This document shows, piece by piece, positions 1 to 5,186 of a stretch of DNA of 5,186 nucleotides. A program made the translations under genes and the position numbers. This DNA is from an uncultured Bacilli bacterium. GTDB lineage: Bacteria; Bacillota_I; Bacilli_A; RF39; UBA660. Numbering within the stretch: position 1 is the first letter of the stretch; every line of letters starts with the position of its first letter. The notes under the pieces were generated by a model. That model did no database searches, had not been told where the DNA came from, and saw nothing but the letters and a program-made list of their open reading frames with translations. The stretch covers positions 1 through 5,186 of the forward strand of contig CAKONA010000083.1 in NCBI GenBank assembly GCA_934096785.1. The letters run 5' to 3'.

Positions 1-231
1 GGATTAACTAAAGCTGATGCACAAAGAGCATTAGAAGCTACAATTGAAGGAATTACAACAGGTCTTAAAAAAGAAGGAAAAGTTGCCCTAGTAGGATTTG
101 GAACTTTCCAAGCTAAAAAAAGAGCTGCTAGAGATGGAATCAATCCATTAACTAAACAACCAATTAAAATTCCTGCATCAGTTGCAGCATCATTTAAAGC
201 TGGAAGCAAATTAAAAGAAGCTTTAAATTAA
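1..231 (+). CDS. hup: HU-family histone-like DNA-binding protein, C-terminal part (5' end outside window)
   Basis: This is a small nucleoid-associated protein that binds DNA as a dimer and bends it with two beta-ribbon arms. Frame 1 is open from the window edge to a TAA at 229-231 and gives 76 residues. HU proteins are usually about 90 residues, so about 14 N-terminal residues are missing. Seen in the fragment: the end of the helical dimerisation region (GLTKADAQRALEA, residues 1-13), the family hallmark VGFGTF (31-36), the basic strand KKRAAR (39-44), and the arm with the DNA-intercalating proline in GINPLT (46-51). It ends with the usual IPAS...F.AG..LKEALN pattern. The arm motif is INP where many HU proteins have RNP; the proline is kept. 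An intrinsic terminator follows at once, so it probably ends its transcription unit. Family assignment is secure. HU versus a close paralogue cannot be settled from the fragment. Confidence 0.95.
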   Translation, partial: GLTKADAQRALEATIEGITTGLKKEGKVALVGFGTFQAKKRAARDGINPLTKQPIKIPASVAASFKAGSKLKEALN

Positions 232-232
232 T

Positions 233-255
233 AAAGAGCCTTCGGGCTTTTTTTT
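233..255 (+). terminator. Rho-independent terminator of the HU gene
   Basis: The stem is AAAGAGCC (233-240) pairing with GGCTTTTT (245-252), with one G-T pair. It is closed by the very stable tetraloop UUCG (241-244) on a C-G pair and followed by a T run to 255. It starts one base after the HU stop codon. On the minus strand there is no comparable T tail, so it is read as one-directional. Confidence 0.93.
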
Positions 256-256
256 A

Positions 257-284
257 TTGAAAAAAATTATTTTTGTGATAGAAT
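257..284 (+). promoter_or_regulatory. Sigma-A-type promoter for the cca-dnaD-nth operon
   Basis: The -35 box is TTGAAA (257-262) and the -10 box is TAGAAT (279-284), with a 16-base AT-rich spacer. A TG dinucleotide at 276-277 makes it an extended -10 (TGnTAGAAT). It starts two bases after the T run of the upstream terminator. Transcription would be expected to begin about 6-8 bases past the -10, at 290-292, and the ATG of the first gene is at 292. No Shine-Dalgarno sequence lies between. Confidence 0.75.
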
Positions 285-291
285 AATTTAT

Positions 292-1071
292 ATGAAAGAG
301 ATTGTGGATAAAATTATTAAAGAAGGTTATGAATGCTTTATAGTAGGTGGATATGTAAGAGACTATTTATTAGGCACTAATTCTAAAGACATAGACATCA
401 TAACAAATGCTCATATAGAAGATATTGAAAGAATATTTGGAAGTATTGGTTCATCTTATAAAGAGTATTTTAGCTATCATATAATAGATAATAACTATAC
501 ATATGATATAACATCTTATAGAAGAGAGTTAGAATACATCAATAATAAACCAATTAAAATAGAGTACGCATCATCATTAAAAGAAGACTTACAAAGAAGA
601 GACTTTACAATCAATACATTCGTACTAGACAAAGATGGGAAACTACTAGACATCTTAAATGCTAAAAAAGACTTAGATAACAAAATAATAAAAGTAGTCG
701 GAAATACTAAACAAAAGCTAACCGAAGACAAAACAAGAATTATAAGAGCAATTAGATTCTCATGTACACTTGATTTTAACCTAGATGATGAGATAAAAGA
801 CTTTTTACGAGTTAATGCATCATTTCTAAAAGAAATACCAAGAGAACTTATAAAAAAAGAACTAGATAAAATATTTGAATCTAATAACTATCAGAAATTC
901 TTTAAGTTAGCTAGTGAATACAACCTAGATGAATATCTGAGTATCAAGCATGGTAATATAAAACCATCATATGATAAATACGGAGTATGGGCTCAAATAG
1001 AGACTACACTCCCTCTATCAAACAAAGAAAAGAAAATTATAAATGAAAGAAAGGAACAAAACTATGAGTGA
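292..1071 (+). CDS. cca: CCA-adding-enzyme-like tRNA nucleotidyltransferase, short form
   Basis: This class II tRNA nucleotidyltransferase/poly(A) polymerase-family protein probably builds or repairs the CCA 3' end of tRNAs from CTP and ATP in the cytoplasm. Visible motifs: GGYVRD (19-24) and the metal-binding pair D33/D35 in KDIDI (motif A); RRDFTIN (102-108, motif B); GKLLDILNAKKDL (116-128, motif C region); EDKTR (145-149), the EDxxR base-template motif D; and an IPRELIKKEL segment (182-191) like the ER..xEL motif E of the neck. It has 259 residues, while bacterial CCA enzymes are commonly about 400. The head and neck are present but most of the body and tail that hold the tRNA elbow are missing. 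The ATG at 292 is the only plausible start, because GGYVRD lies 19 codons later and no Shine-Dalgarno precedes it. The TGA overlaps the next start codon by 8 bases. A CC- or A-adding enzyme, or a poly(A) polymerase, remains possible. Confidence 0.88.
   Translation: MKEIVDKIIKEGYECFIVGGYVRDYLLGTNSKDIDIITNAHIEDIERIFGSIGSSYKEYFSYHIIDNNYTYDITSYRRELEYINNKPIKIEYASSLKEDLQRRDFTINTFVLDKDGKLLDILNAKKDLDNKIIKVVGNTKQKLTEDKTRIIRAIRFSCTLDFNLDDEIKDFLRVNASFLKEIPRELIKKELDKIFESNNYQKFFKLASEYNLDEYLSIKHGNIKPSYDKYGVWAQIETTLPLSNKEKKIINERKEQNYE
1051..1055 (+). promoter_or_regulatory. Shine-Dalgarno that fixes the dnaD start
   Basis: AAGGA (1051-1055) lies 8 bases before ATG 1064, which is ideal spacing. The in-frame ATG at 1043 lies upstream of this site and has no comparable ribosome-binding sequence, so the longer reading is unlikely. 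The site sits inside the last codons of the preceding nucleotidyltransferase gene. Confidence 0.8.
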
Positions 1072-1660
1072 TTTAAGAAGCATATTTACAAGCAAAGACT
1101 TTATAATTAACTCTAACGTTATAAAATATATAAGTAACATAGATATAACATTAGATGAGTTTTTACTTGTCCTTTATTTCATTAATATATCTTCTTGCTT
1201 AGATACAAAAGATATACAAGATAAACTAGGATTCACTGAAGAAAAAGCATTTAATACATTTACTAGTCTTATAAATAAAAAATATATAGAAATGATTGTT
1301 ACTAATAATAATGGAGAAGTAGTTGAAAAAGTAAGTTTAGATCCATTATATGATAGACTTGCTCTTAATAAAAAGACAGAAGATGTAAGTACAGACATCT
1401 ACGCAATGTTTGAAACTGAACTTGGAAGAACCTTATCATCATTCGAATATGAACTAATTAATAAATGGTTAGAAAATGGAATAAGCGAAGAAACTATAAA
1501 AGGAGCCCTTAAAGAAGCAATACTAAATAACGTAAGGAACTTTAAGTACATAGATAAAATAGTCTATGAGTGGTCTAAAAAAGGCATTAAATCAAAAGTA
1601 AAAGAAGAAAAACAAAACACAGAACTATTTGATTACGATTGGTTAGATGATAATGAATAA
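1064..1660 (+). CDS. dnaD: DnaD-domain primosomal/replication protein
   Basis: DnaD-family proteins of Firmicutes remodel DNA and help load the replicative helicase at oriC and at stalled forks. The protein has 198 residues; B. subtilis DnaD has about 232. Residues about 15-95 look like the N-terminal winged-helix DnaD_N domain: predicted helices around TLDEFLLVLYFI (29-40) and a DIQDKLGFTEEKAFNTFTSLINKKYI stretch (50-75) typical of a helix-turn-helix. Residues 115-175 match the DnaD/DnaB C-terminal domain: MFETELGRTLSSFEYELINKW, then A..NN...FKYIDKIVYEW (160-170), which is the conserved YIxxIxxxW signature, followed by KKGI. The tail is acidic (FDYDWLDDNE). ATG 1064 is preferred to 1043 because of the Shine-Dalgarno at 1051-1055. 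The gene overlaps cca by 8 bases upstream and the nth start downstream, so translation is probably coupled. Its placement just upstream of nth matches the well-known dnaD-nth pairing of Bacilli. Confidence 0.9.
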   Translation: MSDLRSIFTSKDFIINSNVIKYISNIDITLDEFLLVLYFINISSCLDTKDIQDKLGFTEEKAFNTFTSLINKKYIEMIVTNNNGEVVEKVSLDPLYDRLALNKKTEDVSTDIYAMFETELGRTLSSFEYELINKWLENGISEETIKGALKEAILNNVRNFKYIDKIVYEWSKKGIKSKVKEEKQNTELFDYDWLDDNE

Positions 1661-2270
1661 AGAAGAAATAAATGCCTACTTAGATACACTATTTCCAAAT
1701 CCAAAATGTGAACTAATCTATACTAAAGATTATGAACTACTTTTATCAGTAATGCTCTCAGCTCAAACAACAGATAAAAGAGTAAACATGGTAACAAAAG
1801 ACTTATACAAAGAATATAACACATTAGAAAAATTAAATACTCTTTCAGTAAGTGACATAGAAAACGCTATTAAATCAATTGGTTTTCATAAAACAAAAGC
1901 AATTAACTTTAAATACATAATAGAACACTTACTTCCACTAGGATATGTTCCAAATGATAGAAAGTTCCTAGAATCATTAAAAGGAGTAGGTAGAAAAACC
2001 GCAAGCGTAGTTTTAGCAGAACTATATAATGAGCCAAACTTCGCAGTAGATACACATGTACATAGAGTATCAAGACGCCTTGGTATAACTAAAAGAGATG
2101 ATGATGTATTAAAGACAGAACAAAAAGTAAAGAAGTACTTTAATAAAGAAGAATGGAACAAAGTAAATTCACAGTTCGTACTATTTGGAAGATACTATTG
2201 TAAAAGTATAAAACCAGAATGCAGTACATGTAAATTAAAACATATATGCAAAGAAAAAATCCTAAAATAA
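1647..2270 (+). CDS. nth: Endonuclease III (DNA glycosylase / AP lyase)
   Basis: A base-excision-repair enzyme that removes oxidised pyrimidines and cleaves abasic sites by beta-elimination. It has 207 residues from the ATG at 1647, close to the usual 210-220. Seen: the family segment LLLSVMLSAQTTD (31-43); the helix-hairpin-helix LKGVGRKTA (111-119) with catalytic Lys117; VDTHVHRV (134-141) with catalytic Asp135; and a C-terminal 4Fe-4S cluster with Cys185, 192, 195 and 201 in the canonical C-x6-C-x2-C-x5-C spacing. All residues needed for activity are present. The start is ambiguous: ATG 1653 gives MNKEE (compare E. coli Nth, which begins MNK) and an 8-base overlap with dnaD. ATG 1647 gives a 14-base overlap. 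Neither has a clear Shine-Dalgarno, so reinitiation after dnaD is likely. The last codons form one arm of the terminator hairpin. Confidence 0.96.
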   Translation: MIMNKEEINAYLDTLFPNPKCELIYTKDYELLLSVMLSAQTTDKRVNMVTKDLYKEYNTLEKLNTLSVSDIENAIKSIGFHKTKAINFKYIIEHLLPLGYVPNDRKFLESLKGVGRKTASVVLAELYNEPNFAVDTHVHRVSRRLGITKRDDDVLKTEQKVKKYFNKEEWNKVNSQFVLFGRYYCKSIKPECSTCKLKHICKEKILK

Positions 2271-2284
2271 TTAGGATTTTTTTT
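2254..2284. terminator. Bidirectional intrinsic terminator shared by nth and the PBP gene
   Basis: A perfect 12-bp inverted repeat: AAAAAATCCTAA (2254-2265) pairs with TTAGGATTTTTT (2271-2282), with loop AATAA (2266-2270). On the plus strand the right arm runs into a T tract ending at 2284. On the minus strand the left arm gives TTTTTTCTT (2259 down to 2251), also a T-rich tail. The TAA of nth is in the loop. The TAA of the convergent gene (2285-2283) directly abuts the stem. The G+C core is short (TCC/GGA), so strength may be moderate. Confidence 0.88.
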
Positions 2285-5078
2285 AATTTACAGTAACTGT
2301 CTGTACCTTAGTCTTAGTAGTATTAACTCCATTATAACTAAATGTAATAGTATAAGTAACTTTATAAGTTCCAACATTCTTAGTAATATCATTAAGTAGT
2401 AAGCTAGTTCCACTTTCATTAGTAACACTAGTAGCAGCTACCTTTAAATTAGTTACACTTGATAATATACTGTTTCCATTTAATGTTATATTTTCTATAT
2501 AATTACTACCAAGTTCATTATAACTATCTCCAACTTTATAAGAGTGTGTAAGTCCAGTCATAGATACTTCATAATTTGTTCCAACTGGAGTATCACCATC
2601 AAATAGTATCTTAATTCCATCAGATTGATTACTCTTAAATATTGAATATGTACTCTTTATAATAGCTCCATCATAATATCCAGAGTAGTTATTTAAATTA
2701 ATTGTATAATTTGTATCTGCTGTCCATCCAACATAAGTACTCTTAGTACCAGAAGTTAAATATACTGCAAATCCAAACTTACCAATCTTACTATTATTGT
2801 AACTCTTACGTTTATTTAAGTACTTTTCAGCCCATATAGTATATCCTGTACTAAAGTAATTAGTTAAGTATTCATCACTTATTGCATCAGGAGTACCAGG
2901 AGAAGTCCAAGATAATTTTAATGTTCTTCCTTCAAGTGAATATGTATAATCAGTAGGATCACTTAATTTACTAAATCTTGTAGATACTTCACTAGGTTCA
3001 GTACCACTTATAAATATATAACTTTTCTTTAAATCACTTGGTGTATATTGACTAGGTTTTTGAGCAGGTATAGTTTCTAACTCAACTTCAGTTGTAACTA
3101 ATCCACCAGGATTTTTAAATTTAACATTCTTATTATGTATTTTATTATTTATTTCAGCTTGTATTTTCTTTCTTTCAGTAACAGCAGGACCGTTTACTAA
3201 ATAATGTTTATTCTTAACAGCATCAGCAGTTAACCAAGTAGGGTAACCATACCATATCGCAACACTATAATCATTTGAGAACGTAACTGTCCATGCATCT
3301 GGAATAACTGAGTTAGTTAAGCCAAATTTCTTAAGTAAACTTGTATCATATGATGTAGTACCAGTCTTAGTTGCTAGTTGTGTTCCTGAAACTCTAACAT
3401 TAGAAGGAGTAACACCTTGAAGCACAGTTGATATTATATATGCAGTTTGTGGTTTCATAACCTTTTGACGAGTAGTATCAGGACTATATTCTTCACCAGT
3501 CTCAGTATAAACTATCTTAGTAAATGAATAAGGACTAGTATAATAACCACCAGAACCAAATGATGAATAAGCAGCAGCCAGTTGTACAGGACTAACTCCA
3601 TTAAATGCACCAATTGAATAAGATTCAGGAAGAGTAGTAACTCCATCAGGTGGATTAATACCAATTGACTTTATAAATTTAACTTTTTCTTCATTACTTG
3701 TAAGTTTAAATGCTTGTAAAGCACATGTATTCATAGATTTAACTAAGCAATCTCTCATACTCATAAATCCACTATATCTATTATTAAAGTTTCTCATTGT
3801 ACCAGCACCATATGGAGTCTCATCATCAACGAAAGGGCCATAAGTACTAAGATTTGCATATTCAATCGCAGGTCCATAATCCATTATAGGTTTAATTGTT
3901 GAACCAGGTTGTCTCTTTGTTTGTCCCCAGAATGTAGCCATATTCATTGTTAAAGCACCAGTCTTATTACGTCCAGCACCTACAGCAACAACAGCACCAG
4001 TTTTATTATCAACAATTCCAACACCAACTTCAACTTTGCCATCTTTAAATTTATGATTCTTATAAAATGTATTTATAACATCTTGTTTATCTTTATCCAT
4101 TGTAGTATATATTGTCATCGGAACATTATAAGGGTTATTACCAGTCTTATCAATAATTTCTTGAACAACTGTATCTATAAATCCTTGATATTCATTAGTA
4201 CTACTAACACCACCTTCTAAGAAATCCTTAATCTCAACAGAAGTACCAGCCTTATATTCAGTATCACTTATATAACCGTGTCTTTTCATTAAATATAATA
4301 CTGTATTCTTACGACTATTAGCATCATTAGGATTAATATAAGGATTATATCCATTAGGAGACTGGAACATACCAGCTATCATAGCAGCTTCAACTAAATT
4401 CAAATCAGTAACATCTTTATTAAAATAATACTTACTAGCTTGTTGAACACCATATATATTACCACCCATACAAGGAGTATTTACATAATATTCAAGTATT
4501 TCATATTTAGTAAAGTTTCTCTCTATCTTAAATACAGACATATATATATCAGTAAACTTTCTTATTATACCTTGAATACCAGTAGCATTCGTAGATGTAA
4601 ATGATAACTTAGATAATTGCATTGTTAGAGTAGAAGCTCCACCACCACCACGTCCTAAGACTTGACTAATAGAAGCTTTTAAGAATCTTGGAGCATCAAA
4701 TCCATTATGTTGAAAGAACCTTGAGTCCTCAGTTGCAATTATAGCGTCTACTAGTACTTGAGGTAACTCATCATAAGTAACTTTTTCTCTTTGCTCAGCT
4801 CCAAGTGAAGCAATCAGTGTACCCTTACTATCAAGTACCTTAGTAGCTTCTTTTTCAAACATTCTTTGTGCATCAAACTCAGGAGCACTCTTAACTATGT
4901 AGTAGCAAAATCCAATACCGCCTATAAATCCAATCAAGGCAAGTATCATTACTACAACTAAAGCCCAATACCAAAACCTACCATTCCTTTTTCGTTTGAC
5001 AGAACCTCCGTCAACATCATTTCTTCTCATACCTTCATCCTTCTTTTTCCTTTTAATTTTAAAGTCAATTTTTTTCAT
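2283..5078 (-). CDS. Class A penicillin-binding protein (PBP1A-like) with FN3-like and Ig-like C-terminal extension
   Basis: A bifunctional peptidoglycan synthase that polymerises lipid II into glycan strands and crosslinks stem peptides outside the membrane. It has 931 residues counted from ATG 5078. Order: a basic cytoplasmic N-terminus (about 1-34); one membrane anchor (about 36-62, ALVVVMILALIGFIGGIGF core); the GT51 domain with ATEDSRFFQHNG (115-126, catalytic Glu117), GGASTLTMQLSKL (146-158) and the ILEYYVN...YGVQQASKYYF region (194-219). The transpeptidase domain has STIK (393-396, nucleophile Ser393), SMN (448-450) and KTGT (571-574). The region after KTG is about 357 residues: the usual PBP1A linker (GLVTTEV..., ISGTEPSEV), then an FN3-like stretch (about 706-820) and an Ig-like Thr/Asn-rich end (about 836-931). 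B. subtilis PonA also carries FN3; the last domain is less usual. An in-frame GTG at 5084 overlaps the Shine-Dalgarno and is rejected as start. It is convergent with nth. Confidence 0.95.
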   Translation of the reverse strand: MKKIDFKIKRKKKDEGMRRNDVDGGSVKRKRNGRFWYWALVVVMILALIGFIGGIGFCYYIVKSAPEFDAQRMFEKEATKVLDSKGTLIASLGAEQREKVTYDELPQVLVDAIIATEDSRFFQHNGFDAPRFLKASISQVLGRGGGGASTLTMQLSKLSFTSTNATGIQGIIRKFTDIYMSVFKIERNFTKYEILEYYVNTPCMGGNIYGVQQASKYYFNKDVTDLNLVEAAMIAGMFQSPNGYNPYINPNDANSRKNTVLYLMKRHGYISDTEYKAGTSVEIKDFLEGGVSSTNEYQGFIDTVVQEIIDKTGNNPYNVPMTIYTTMDKDKQDVINTFYKNHKFKDGKVEVGVGIVDNKTGAVVAVGAGRNKTGALTMNMATFWGQTKRQPGSTIKPIMDYGPAIEYANLSTYGPFVDDETPYGAGTMRNFNNRYSGFMSMRDCLVKSMNTCALQAFKLTSNEEKVKFIKSIGINPPDGVTTLPESYSIGAFNGVSPVQLAAAYSSFGSGGYYTSPYSFTKIVYTETGEEYSPDTTRQKVMKPQTAYIISTVLQGVTPSNVRVSGTQLATKTGTTSYDTSLLKKFGLTNSVIPDAWTVTFSNDYSVAIWYGYPTWLTADAVKNKHYLVNGPAVTERKKIQAEINNKIHNKNVKFKNPGGLVTTEVELETIPAQKPSQYTPSDLKKSYIFISGTEPSEVSTRFSKLSDPTDYTYSLEGRTLKLSWTSPGTPDAISDEYLTNYFSTGYTIWAEKYLNKRKSYNNSKIGKFGFAVYLTSGTKSTYVGWTADTNYTINLNNYSGYYDGAIIKSTYSIFKSNQSDGIKILFDGDTPVGTNYEVSMTGLTHSYKVGDSYNELGSNYIENITLNGNSILSSVTNLKVAATSVTNESGTSLLLNDITKNVGTYKVTYTITFSYNGVNTTKTKVQTVTVN

Positions 5079-5080
5079 AC

Positions 5081-5185
5081 TCACTCCTTAAAATAAGCTT
5101 TATCTACAGCATCTAAATATTTAAGTCTAGGTGTATAACTTTCACTAATCTTATAACCATATTACTTAATATAACTAAATTCCAT
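5081..5185 (-). pseudogene. Possible 3' tail of an upstream gene, interrupted by an in-frame TAA; 5' end outside window
   Basis: On the minus strand one frame reads MEFSYIK, a TAA stop (5164-5162), then 26 residues beginning YGYKISESYTPRLKYLD and ending AYFKE before TGA (5083-5081). The 26-codon part has no ATG, GTG or TTG, so it could not be translated alone. Its mixed polar, aromatic and charged make-up and its TGA sitting just ahead of the PBP ATG look like the coding end of an operon partner. The TAA is one base away from AAA, CAA or GAA, so a nonsense change is possible, as is a sequencing error near a contig end. Alternatively the upstream gene truly ends at TAA and the rest is a leader for the PBP gene. 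I do not recognise the protein family. The ATG at 5185 may be an internal Met rather than a start. Confidence 0.4.
5084..5089 (-). promoter_or_regulatory. Shine-Dalgarno that fixes the PBP start
   Basis: Read on the minus strand, AAGGAG (5089 down to 5084) is followed 5 bases later by ATG (5078-5076). The in-frame GTG at 5084-5082 uses the last base of this site, so it cannot be served by it. The same bases encode the last Lys-Glu codons of the partial upstream reading frame, and its TGA (5083-5081) lies between the site and the ATG. Confidence 0.85.
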
Positions 5186-5186
5186 A

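Noticed and set aside
516..731. Minus-strand open frame of 71 codons
   Set aside because: It lies wholly inside the conserved nucleotidyltransferase coding region, is Ser/Leu-rich as expected of an antisense frame, and has no recognisable motif.
1043..1063. Longer dnaD start at ATG 1043
   Set aside because: The strong Shine-Dalgarno (1051-1055) lies downstream of it and serves ATG 1064; the extra residues MKERNKT are not expected in the family.
1174..1398. Minus-strand open frame of 74 codons
   Set aside because: Antisense to the dnaD gene; no family motif, and AT-rich sequence readily gives such frames.
1886..2161. Minus-strand open frame of 91 codons
   Set aside because: Antisense to the catalytic core of endonuclease III, whose helix-hairpin-helix and Asp motif show that the plus strand is the coding one.
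5079..5084. GTG start of the PBP gene at 5084
   Set aside because: The GTG overlaps the AAGGAG site itself; ATG 5078 is correctly spaced from it.
5150..5177. Possible minus-strand promoter for the PBP gene (TATAAG with a weak TTTAGT)
   Set aside because: The -35 match is poor and the region is AT-rich enough to give such boxes by chance; the upstream frame running into the PBP start favours an operon.
1..5186. CRISPR array, insertion sequence, tRNA/rRNA gene, riboswitch or phage genes
   Set aside because: No regularly spaced repeats, transposase motifs, long inverted repeats beyond the two terminators, or tRNA/rRNA-like GC-rich sequence were seen; intergenic space is too short for a riboswitch.

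Overview
The window is AT-rich (roughly 30% GC by eye; one line counted at about 27%) and tightly packed. It uses both TAA and TGA as stops and TGG for Trp, so the standard bacterial code applies. This excludes code-4 Mollicutes such as Mycoplasma and Spiroplasma. The gene content (HU, a DnaD-family primosome protein, endonuclease III, a class A penicillin-binding protein) points to a walled Firmicute. Extreme AT bias, very short intergenic gaps and the DnaD/PBP combination suggest an uncultured, small-genome Bacilli lineage such as the RF39 or Erysipelotrichia-like gut clades. That placement is an inference. Partial genes at both ends suggest the window is a fragment or a whole contig.

Layout: (1) 1-231, plus strand: C-terminal 76 residues of an HU-type DNA-binding protein, closed by a UUCG-loop intrinsic terminator (233-255). 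(2) 257-284: a good sigma-A-like promoter whose predicted start site falls almost on the ATG of the next gene, so that mRNA is probably leaderless. (3) 292-2270, plus strand: an operon of a short CCA-adding-enzyme-like tRNA nucleotidyltransferase, a DnaD-domain replication protein and endonuclease III, joined by overlapping stop and start codons. (4) 2254-2284: one hairpin shared as a bidirectional terminator by two convergent genes, only 12 bases apart. (5) 2283-5078, minus strand: a 931-residue class A penicillin-binding protein (GT51 transglycosylase plus transpeptidase) with a long C-terminal extension of FN3-like and Ig-like character. (6) 5081-5185, minus strand: a reading frame that looks like the tail of an upstream gene in the same operon, interrupted by an in-frame TAA.

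The plus-strand operon is informational: tRNA 3'-end maturation, replication restart or initiation, and base-excision repair. The minus-strand gene makes peptidoglycan. These are ordinary housekeeping genes. I see no defence system, mobile element, CRISPR array or evident new multi-gene system. The points worth a second look are the leaderless start and missing C-terminal half of the nucleotidyltransferase, the hairpin built into the end of nth, the appended domains on the PBP, and the broken frame at the right edge.
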